DNA from: Chitinophagaceae bacterium
Lineage (GTDB): Bacteria > Bacteroidota > Bacteroidia > Chitinophagales > Chitinophagaceae
Length of the DNA stretch: 14,067 bases
Direction: 5' to 3'
NCBI GenBank assembly: GCA_016741945.1
Contig: JACVCQ010000021.1
Span: 1-14,067 of the forward strand
Of this stretch, positions 1 through 5,345 are shown piece after piece. Made by a program: the position numbers and the translations under genes. Under the pieces are notes generated by a model. That model was not told the DNA's origin. It saw only the letters and a list, made by a program, of their open reading frames with translations, and made no database searches. Every line of letters begins with the position of its first letter. The first letter of the stretch is position 1.

Positions 1-36
1 CCACGTCAGGTTTTGTAAAGTGACCGTTTCAATATT

Positions 37-2697
37 TTACCATGCCAGTTTAGCTCGATTAAAATTGTAATCAATAGAATCCGTAAGTGTTGCCTCCGGA
101 AACTTTGTATTACCCTGAGGTGTTGATGCCAAAGCCCAAGCAACAAACGGAAAACGAAGATCAATACTGGTTCTTGTTCCTTCAAAATCATCAATAAAGA
201 TCAATCCTTGTTCTCCCCTGCCAATTTGGGGCGGATGACCGGGTTTTAAGAAAGCAGCTTCTCCATATGCATTGATTGCCGATGTAGCTTTTGTAGAATA
301 AAAGGGAAGTTTATTCAATAGTCTCGTTAAACCTGGTAATTCCGACTGATAACTAAAATCAAGTCCATACATCGTATTACGAATCGGATCATCACCATAT
401 CCCATTTTAGTAAAGAAAGGTCGTTCACCCAATCGCACAGAAGTAGCGCCCAGACTCAGTTTTTTATTAGCAATATAATCCAATCGTAATCCACTAAAGC
501 CTCTTTGTTGCATACCAAACCCTGCATTGTTTTCAAAAGAAACATTCACCGGAACATTTGAGTTTAAAATACCTGCATTCAATATTCTAACAGTACCTAA
601 ATTATAATCAACAGTATAATCAGATCCCTCTTTCAATATTTGTCCCCCCGCAGTTACTGTAACAGAACCCTGTGGAATATTGAATGTATTGAGATAGATT
701 TCAGATCCACTACTACTTCCTCTTACTTGTCCTTGCATGACAAATCGATTCAGATTCGCATATGTTTGAGCAATGGCTTTGATGGAATCATACAATGAAT
801 AATACACGTATTTGTTTTTTACGGATACAGGCAATCCGGAAAATGCAAGTGTATCAAGATCTCGACCAAAAGGCTCTAATACTGGAAAAATGATTTTTCC
901 TGTTTGGGGTAGTACTGTGAAATTATCAATGAAATCAAATACCCCATCGGGTTGTGGATCATTTCGATTATTCAATCGATCCAAATTCAGAATCCTCAAT
1001 AAAGGTTGACCATTAGCAGCTGGAGAAGTTTCAGGTAAATATCTTTTCAAACCACCACTAGGTTCTTCATAGAGTACATTGAGCTTAAAATCTTCTCTTT
1101 GTATTCCTCCGAATAAATCCAAAGAATATACGTTTTTCATCATCCAGCCCCATATAGGTAGTTGTATTCTTTGGGAAGTAGCTTTCAATAATTTTAGGAA
1201 TAATACTTTTTGTACCCCACCGGTTGAATCCAATGCTACATCCTGTGAAAATTCACCTACTTGATAGACGCGTCCATTATAAGTATATTGAAAAGCTACT
1301 GCCAATACTTCATCGGGCTGTAATTGGGTATTGATTGATACAAAGCCTACTTGTGGATTAAACGAATATTCGGTAGGTGCAAGTTTTCTTGCAAAGGTTT
1401 TTTCATAATCATCTACCGGTCTTAATCCTCTCGATAGTAATAAGGTGTTAATAAAAGAAGGATTCCGGCTATTTGGGTCACCTGCAAGAGAGGGGTATAA
1501 GTTATTAGCACCGTTAAAGGGAAGTGGATTATTGGTTTGTGATGTAATAGAAGTATTGAAGGGTCTTGTTTCACCTAAATCCATCAAACCAACAATATCA
1601 CGAGCTTCTGTTGTAGCCCCAGTTCTGTTTGTGACCCATACCTCAATTCTTTGAATTTGCACCTGCGAGTTTACAACCGGCAGGTTAGCCATCGTTTTAT
1701 TGAAGTTATCTTTGAAGTACTGACCCAATAAAAAATGTCGGTTTTCTTCATAATCATCCAAACGCTTTTGAAAGTTCTGAACAGCAGCTCCTCCTTGTAA
1801 TGCCACTGATTGTCGACTAGAACGCTGATTCGCCAATGCACCTGTTACAAAAAGCTTCCCAAACTGTAATTGTGTTTTAATACCAAAAAGATTCTGTGCA
1901 CTAGGTATGAGTGTACCCCTTGATTGAAAAGAAATATTCCCTGCTTCTATGCTTTTAATAAGTTCATCATCCATTCCTTTATAATCAAGTTTCAACTGAT
2001 TATCAAAGTTCAAATTAGAGAGTGTATTATAGTTGATTGGAAATTTTAGTTTGTTTCCAATATTCGCATTTACATTCAGATTAGCATTCATATCAAAATC
2101 AAAACCACCATTTTTCCGGGCTCTTTCAGGTAGAGTTGGATTTTTGATATTTTGTCCCTGATAACCGGCTAGAATATTAACATCACCTGTTGGTCGAATA
2201 TCGATTTTGAGTTTATTGAGGTCATTGGCTGCATTACGGGCATCATCAATATTATTTTTGATATCACCAGCATATCTATTGACAACATCATTTAATCCGA
2301 ATATGCGATCAAACAAACTTTTGTATACTTCATGTTTGGGACGCGCTACTTTTTTATTCAATAAGGTAAGAGCATCTGCTCTTTTTTTGAAATAAGCTCT
2401 CTCTTGTTCCCTAGCCTGCATTCTCCAGAACTCTTCAAAACTCATATTGGTAGGTGTCCTGTAATAGCGATTACCAATCTTTTCTACAATAACGTACTGT
2501 TTTGTTTTGGGGTCGTATTCGATAGTTCTTTTAATCAATGCAGTATCTCGAAGATCAAAAGGGTTTTTGCTTTGTTGACTCAAAGCATCACCCCTTCTGT
2601 CGCTAATGGGATAGCGCAAACTATCTTGTTGCTGAGCTGATGCAGGTGCATGACTCATTAGCAGCAATAAAAAAGCAAATAAAGACAATAAACGCAA
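37..2697 (-). CDS. sprA: Cell-surface/gliding protein SprA, N-terminal part, ended by a premature stop
   Basis: SprA is the very large outer-membrane translocon barrel of the type IX secretion system, needed for secretion of proteins with a T9SS C-terminal signal and for gliding in Bacteroidota. The sequence opens with a signal peptide (about residues 1-21, ending ASA|QQQ). It then shows SprA features: FPVLEPFG, GSVTVTAGGQILKEGSDY, NNAGFGMQQRGFSGLR and, near 835-842, the hallmark IDDFEGTR followed by a conserved block ending NRAKLAW. Full SprA is usually well over 2000 residues, yet this frame stops after 886 at TAA (37-39). Reading past that stop, the same frame stays open to the window edge (NIETVTLQNLTW), and family members usually have a tyrosine after RAKLAW, so a nonsense change or base error is likely. 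There is no in-frame ATG before the signal peptide; TTG at 2697 is the best start. It lies 38 bp downstream of ruvA on the same strand, a common Bacteroidota arrangement and probably one operon. Confidence 0.9.
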   Translation of the reverse strand: MRLLSLFAFLLLLMSHAPASAQQQDSLRYPISDRRGDALSQQSKNPFDLRDTALIKRTIEYDPKTKQYVIVEKIGNRYYRTPTNMSFEEFWRMQAREQERAYFKKRADALTLLNKKVARPKHEVYKSLFDRIFGLNDVVNRYAGDIKNNIDDARNAANDLNKLKIDIRPTGDVNILAGYQGQNIKNPTLPERARKNGGFDFDMNANLNVNANIGNKLKFPINYNTLSNLNFDNQLKLDYKGMDDELIKSIEAGNISFQSRGTLIPSAQNLFGIKTQLQFGKLFVTGALANQRSSRQSVALQGGAAVQNFQKRLDDYEENRHFLLGQYFKDNFNKTMANLPVVNSQVQIQRIEVWVTNRTGATTEARDIVGLMDLGETRPFNTSITSQTNNPLPFNGANNLYPSLAGDPNSRNPSFINTLLLSRGLRPVDDYEKTFARKLAPTEYSFNPQVGFVSINTQLQPDEVLAVAFQYTYNGRVYQVGEFSQDVALDSTGGVQKVLFLKLLKATSQRIQLPIWGWMMKNVYSLDLFGGIQREDFKLNVLYEEPSGGLKRYLPETSPAANGQPLLRILNLDRLNNRNDPQPDGVFDFIDNFTVLPQTGKIIFPVLEPFGRDLDTLAFSGLPVSVKNKYVYYSLYDSIKAIAQTYANLNRFVMQGQVRGSSSGSEIYLNTFNIPQGSVTVTAGGQILKEGSDYTVDYNLGTVRILNAGILNSNVPVNVSFENNAGFGMQQRGFSGLRLDYIANKKLSLGATSVRLGERPFFTKMGYGDDPIRNTMYGLDFSYQSELPGLTRLLNKLPFYSTKATSAINAYGEAAFLKPGHPPQIGRGEQGLIFIDDFEGTRTSIDLRFPFVAWALASTPQGNTKFPEATLTDSIDYNFNRAKLAW

Positions 2698-2735
2698 AGC
2701 AGTGCACTTGTTTAAGTAGAAGTGTAAGCGATAGA

Positions 2736-3323
2736 CTATAAATTTTTAAGTGCCTGTTTGATGATCAGTTCCAGTGAAGCATCTGCAGGTATGATTGACA
2801 TAGTTTTTTTAATAGCCTGTTCTGCCTGCGGTTTGCCAATACCTAAAGCAATCAAGGCTTGAACCGCATCCATATCAGGTGTATTCATAATAATACCACC
2901 TGAAATTGGAGATTCCATAGATTGTTTACCTAATTTATCTCTCAGTTCAACAATTAATCTTTCCGCCGATTTTTTTCCAATTCCTTTTATTCCTTCCAGT
3001 TGCTTCGTATTACCTTGAACGATGGCCCTGATGATTTCATCAGGTTTCATTCCAGACAACATCATTCTGGCAGTAGCTGCACCCACTCCTGATACACTGA
3101 TCAATTGCAGAAATAGCTCTTTTTCTGCAATATCGGCAAAACCGAACAATGTTTGTGCATTTTCAGTAATATGTAAATAAGTGTATAATTGTCCGTTTTC
3201 AACATTGGCAATAGCCCCATAGGTATTCAGGCTGATTTGTAGTTCATAGCCTACCCCATTTACGTCAACGACCAGTCTAGCGGGTGTTTTAACAGCAAAT
3301 TTACCTCTAACAAATGCAATCAT
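2736..3323 (-). CDS. ruvA: Holliday junction branch migration protein RuvA
   Basis: RuvA binds four-way DNA junctions as a tetramer and loads the RuvB motor for branch migration in recombinational repair; it acts in the cytoplasm. The 195 residues match the usual family length. Visible parts are the N-terminal OB-fold domain (about 1-63, starting MIAFVRGK, with VNGVGYE), two helix-hairpin-helix motifs (SVSGVGAATA at 77-86 and GIKGIGKKSA at 111-120), a flexible linker (about 132-148) and the C-terminal RuvB-contacting domain (about 149-195, DAVQALIALGIGKPQAEQAI). The ATG at 3323 gives the canonical N-terminus. sprA follows 38 bp downstream on the same strand, so the two are probably co-transcribed. 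Upstream it diverges from the toxin-antitoxin genes across a 65-bp gap. Nothing looks damaged. Confidence 0.97.
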   Translation of the reverse strand: MIAFVRGKFAVKTPARLVVDVNGVGYELQISLNTYGAIANVENGQLYTYLHITENAQTLFGFADIAEKELFLQLISVSGVGAATARMMLSGMKPDEIIRAIVQGNTKQLEGIKGIGKKSAERLIVELRDKLGKQSMESPISGGIIMNTPDMDAVQALIALGIGKPQAEQAIKKTMSIIPADASLELIIKQALKNL

Positions 3324-3331
3324 ATTGCTAC

Positions 3332-3339
3332 CAAAAATA
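3332..3339 (-). promoter_or_regulatory. Possible -7 promoter element for ruvA
   Basis: On the minus strand this reads TATTTTTG, a match to the Bacteroidota -7 consensus TAnnTTTG. It ends only 8 bases before the ruvA ATG, so a transcript from it would have almost no leader. No convincing -33 TTG element was seen at the expected distance, and T-rich matches arise by chance in this DNA, so this is a weak call. Confidence 0.3.
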
Positions 3340-3357
3340 AGGGTAAAAGCTTAGAGA

Positions 3358-3390
3358 TTATACGTATCTTTGTAGAAAATTTATACGTAT
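3358..3390. promoter_or_regulatory. Candidate autoregulatory operator: two TTATACGTAT repeats
   Basis: The 10-mer TTATACGTAT occurs at 3358-3367 and again, without mismatch, at 3381-3390, a start-to-start distance of 23 bp (about two helical turns). Each copy contains the 8-bp palindrome ATACGTAT. The first copy overlaps the presumed -7 box and the second overlaps the antitoxin start codon at 3389. Ribbon-helix-helix antitoxins typically bind pairs of short palindromes in their own promoter, so binding by the neighbouring antitoxin is a reasonable inference. The repeats are seen directly; the function is inferred. Confidence 0.6.
3365..3372 (+). promoter_or_regulatory. -7 promoter element (TATCTTTG) for the toxin-antitoxin operon
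   Basis: TATCTTTG fits the Bacteroidota -7 consensus TAnnTTTG and ends 16 bases before the antitoxin ATG, predicting a leader of only about ten nucleotides. A clear -33 element was not recognised. It lies partly inside the first of two identical repeats, where a repressor would block it. Confidence 0.5.
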
Positions 3391-3640
3391 GTCGGCGAAA
3401 TTGACCCTTTCGATAGATGAATCTGTCATTCGAGACGCGAAAGAGTATGCGCAAAAGTCTGGCAGAAGTGTATCCCAGTTGGTTGAATCTTATCTCAAAG
3501 CCATTACAAAGCCATCCAAAAAAAGAAAGTCAAAGCTTCCGCCTCATATCAAACGATGGCATGGGGCTTTTAAAAATGACGATCAGAGGGATTATAAGGA
3601 AATTATTATAGAAGCTATTTGGGATAAGTACAACAAATGA
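3389..3640 (+). CDS. Ribbon-helix-helix antitoxin, DUF6364-like
   Basis: This 83-residue protein is the likely antitoxin of a type II pair. The N-terminal part looks like a ribbon-helix-helix DNA-binding fold: a beta strand (KLTLSID, 4-10), helix A (about 11-23, ESVIRDAKEYAQK) and helix B (about 27-38, SVSQLVESYLKA). This layout is typical of DUF6364 antitoxins. A basic linker (KPSKKRKSK, 41-49) leads to a C-terminal segment with LPPHIKRWHGAF and DYKEIIIEAIWDKY, the part that in such proteins wraps the toxin. The ATG at 3389 is the only sensible start, because no in-frame ATG lies upstream. Its TGA overlaps the toxin ATG by 4 bp (ATGA), a classic sign of translational coupling. It probably represses its own promoter through the paired ATACGTAT repeats. 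Confidence 0.85.
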   Translation: MSAKLTLSIDESVIRDAKEYAQKSGRSVSQLVESYLKAITKPSKKRKSKLPPHIKRWHGAFKNDDQRDYKEIIIEAIWDKYNK

Positions 3641-4068
3641 CTCGAATATTTTTAGATACCAATGTCCTGTTCGACTTCTTTGCTGAGAGAGAGCCTTTTG
3701 ACAAAGAAGCGGAAGAAATTATGGAACTAGCCTATGAGCAGGAAATAGAACTCAGTTGCTCTGCCATTAGTTATACAACCATATTTTACTTATTGGCAAA
3801 AATGAAAGGAAAAACGAAAGCCTTTATGGCCATGAAAGATATGCGTGAACTCATCAAAACAATCGCTGTTGATGACCTGATCATTGATAAAGCACTTCAA
3901 AATCAACAACCTGATTTTGAAGACGCAATTCAATTGGAATGTGCTTATACGATTCATGAACTTCACTCAATCGTAACCAGAAACCCTAAACAGTTCAGAT
4001 CAAAAGACATTTTAATCCAAACACCAAAAGAATTTTTAGACGCTTTTAACACAAGATTACATGAATAA
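3637..4068 (+). CDS. PIN-domain toxin (VapC-like ribonuclease)
   Basis: A 143-residue PIN-domain protein, probably the toxin partner of the preceding antitoxin. PIN toxins are Mg-dependent endoribonucleases that cut specific RNAs when freed from their antitoxin; the target here is unknown. The fold is shown by IFLDTNVLFDFF with Asp7, the central DFEDAIQ with Asp96, and TRN (114-116) followed by a TPKEFLD tail (129-135). These are standard positions for this PIN subgroup. A clear second acidic residue around 40-50, present in many VapC proteins, is not obvious (the region reads CSAISYTTIFYLL), which seems usual for this subgroup. The start overlaps the antitoxin stop by 4 bp, and the end overlaps the fabH start by 8 bp, so the three genes are probably one transcript. 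Confidence 0.88.
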   Translation: MTRIFLDTNVLFDFFAEREPFDKEAEEIMELAYEQEIELSCSAISYTTIFYLLAKMKGKTKAFMAMKDMRELIKTIAVDDLIIDKALQNQQPDFEDAIQLECAYTIHELHSIVTRNPKQFRSKDILIQTPKEFLDAFNTRLHE

Positions 4069-5059
4069 AATAACAGCAAACATCACCGCAGTAGGTGGAT
4101 ATGTACCCGAAGACAAACTCACAAATTTTGATCTTGAAAAAATGGTAGATACCAATGATGAGTGGATTCGTACACGTACAGGTATTGAAGAAAGAAGAAT
4201 TCTAAAAGAACCCGGCAAAGGCAGCAGTGATATGGCAGTTCCGGCTGTTTTGGAAATTCTAGCCAAAAAAAATTTGAGTCCACTGGACATAGATTGTATT
4301 ATTTGTGCCACCGTAACCCCTGATATGGTATTTCCGGCTACCGCTAATATCATTTGTGATAAGATTGGAGCTACTAATGCGTGGGGCTATGATATGAGTG
4401 CTGCTTGCAGTGGTTTCTTATATGCATTGACTACCGGTGCTATGTATATTGAAAGTGGAAGATTTAAAAAAGTGATTGTAGTAGGCGTAGATAAAATGAG
4501 TGCCATTATTGATTATACCGATCGCGCCACTTGTATCATTTTTGGTGATGGCGCCGGTGCAGTTTTATTAGAGCCTTCGACCGACGGTACCGGAGTGTTG
4601 GATAGTATACTGAGAAGTGACGGAAGCGGAAGACACTATTTACACATGAAAGCGGGAGGTTCTGTAAAACCGGCTACTGTTGAAACAGTAATGGCTAAAG
4701 AACATTTTGCTTATCAGGAAGGACAAGCCGTTTTCAAGTTTGCAGTAAAAGGAATGGCAGATGTTAGTGCTGAATTATTGGAAAGAAATGGATTAACGGG
4801 TGATGATATTGCTTGGCTGGTACCACACCAAGCCAACTTACGTATCATTGATGCAACTGCCAACCGCATGGGATTGCCCAAAGACAAAGTGATGATCAAT
4901 ATTCAGAAATATGGCAATACCACTGCTGCAACTTTACCTCTATGCTTATGGGATTGGGAAAAACAATTAAAAAAGGGAGATAATATTGTACTAGCAGCAT
5001 TTGGCGGTGGCTTTACCTGGGGCGCTACTTGGGTGAAGTGGGGATATGATGGAGAATAG
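4061..5059 (+). CDS. fabH: Beta-ketoacyl-ACP synthase III (FabH)
   Basis: FabH condenses an acyl-CoA primer (acetyl-CoA or a branched-chain acyl-CoA) with malonyl-ACP to start type II fatty-acid synthesis in the cytoplasm. The 332 residues match the family. The thiolase-fold catalytic triad is intact: Cys116 in SAACSGF, His256 in PHQANLRI and Asn286 in YGNTTAA. Also present are the N-terminal motif DEWIRTRTGIEERRI (33-47), GDGAGAVLLE (162-171) and the C-terminal AAFGGGFTWGA. The ATG at 4061 gives the usual N-terminus, so the 8-bp overlap with the toxin gene is probably real. No TAnnTTTG motif was noticed in the end of the toxin gene, suggesting that expression depends on the toxin-antitoxin promoter. 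FabH is normally near plsX; that is not the case here, so this could be one of several paralogs. A hairpin terminator follows at 5182-5216. Confidence 0.96.
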   Translation: MNKITANITAVGGYVPEDKLTNFDLEKMVDTNDEWIRTRTGIEERRILKEPGKGSSDMAVPAVLEILAKKNLSPLDIDCIICATVTPDMVFPATANIICDKIGATNAWGYDMSAACSGFLYALTTGAMYIESGRFKKVIVVGVDKMSAIIDYTDRATCIIFGDGAGAVLLEPSTDGTGVLDSILRSDGSGRHYLHMKAGGSVKPATVETVMAKEHFAYQEGQAVFKFAVKGMADVSAELLERNGLTGDDIAWLVPHQANLRIIDATANRMGLPKDKVMINIQKYGNTTAATLPLCLWDWEKQLKKGDNIVLAAFGGGFTWGATWVKWGYDGE

Positions 5060-5063
5060 CTCT

Positions 5064-5098
5064 GTGAAAAGTGAAAGGTGAAAAGTGAGAGGTGAAAT
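5064..5098 (+). repeat. Heptamer tandem repeat, five units of GTGAAAR type
   Basis: Five consecutive 7-base units begin five bases after the fabH stop. Units 1-3 are GTGAAAA, GTGAAAG and GTGAAAA, unit 4 is GTGAGAG and unit 5 is GTGAAAT. The same unit recurs at 9334-9354 after the phytase gene. No complementary arm was found in this gap, so here it does not form a hairpin. Function unknown. Confidence 0.75.
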
Positions 5099-5114
5099 GA
5101 GCACACGTATTGCC

Positions 5115-5158
5115 TACCATGGACTATAGTCCATGGTGCATGGTAGAGTGTATACCAT
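5115..5158. repeat. Palindromic cluster of ACCATGG-type motifs with 7-bp period
   Basis: A perfect 22-bp palindrome spans 5116-5137 (half-site ACCATGGACTA). It can also be read as degenerate heptamers: CCATGGA (5117-5123), CTATAGT (5124-5130), CCATGGT (5131-5137) and GCATGGT (5138-5144). A second pairing is possible between CTACCATG (5114-5121) and CATGGTAG (5139-5146), and a third between ATGGTA (5140-5145) and TACCAT (5153-5158). These are mutually exclusive stems. The cluster lies between fabH and its terminator. It may be a short intergenic repeat or a protein-binding site; the sequence alone does not decide. Confidence 0.6.
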
Positions 5159-5181
5159 ATAATTTCATGTTGACTGATGAT

Positions 5182-5216
5182 AAGGATAAGAACTAAAATC
5201 TTCTTATCCTTTTTTA
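5182..5216 (+). terminator. Rho-independent terminator after fabH
   Basis: An 11-bp perfect stem (AAGGATAAGAA at 5182-5192, TTCTTATCCTT at 5201-5211) with an 8-base loop is followed directly by a T tract (5210-5215). It closes the antitoxin-toxin-fabH transcript before the promoter region of the TonB-dependent receptor. Confidence 0.8.
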
Positions 5217-5230
5217 TTACACATACATAC

Positions 5231-5247
5231 TTTACAATTACTTAACA
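5231..5247 (+). promoter_or_regulatory. Candidate Pho-type box upstream of the receptor-phytase locus
   Basis: TTTACA (5231-5236), five bases, then TTAACA (5242-5247): two direct hexamers with an 11-bp period. This equals the direct-repeat architecture of PhoB/PhoP binding sites and fits the Bacillus PhoP consensus TT(A/C/T)ACA-N5-TT(A/C/T)ACA. It lies about 50 bp upstream of the -7 motif of a receptor gene followed by a phytase gene, a phosphate-related context. The motif is short and AT-rich, so chance occurrence is possible, and the box used by Bacteroidota may differ. Confidence 0.4.
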
Positions 5248-5300
5248 ATATGGTCATGGAAGTATAATTTCTAAAAATGAATGTAGGATAAGGGATCAGA

Positions 5301-5308
5301 TACTTTTG
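5301..5308 (+). promoter_or_regulatory. -7 promoter element (TACTTTTG) for the TonB-dependent receptor
   Basis: TACTTTTG matches the TAnnTTTG consensus of Bacteroidota promoters and lies 37 bases before the ATG of the receptor, predicting a leader of about 30 nucleotides. A matching -33 TTG was not seen at the normal distance, which would fit a promoter that needs an activator. The location downstream of the fabH terminator supports it. Confidence 0.55.
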
Positions 5309-5345
5309 CGGCGGTTGAAAAGCAACTGAAACCTAAAACTACTTT

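Noticed and set aside
6..194. Short minus-strand reading frame overlapping the end of sprA, as a frameshifted continuation
   Set aside because: It reads WHGKILKRSLYKT and stops at once, without SprA-like sequence; the original frame continues better after the stop codon, so a substitution explains the break better than a frameshift.
3417..3611. Second plus-strand frame inside the antitoxin gene
   Set aside because: Lies wholly inside the antitoxin in another frame, with no resemblance to a known family.
4057..4353. Minus-strand reading frame opposite the fabH start
   Set aside because: No family resemblance; it is the shadow of the well-supported fabH frame.
5060..5345. Missed small gene or small RNA in the 286-base gap after fabH
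   Set aside because: No reading frame with a plausible start and family; the space is accounted for by repeats, a terminator and promoter motifs.
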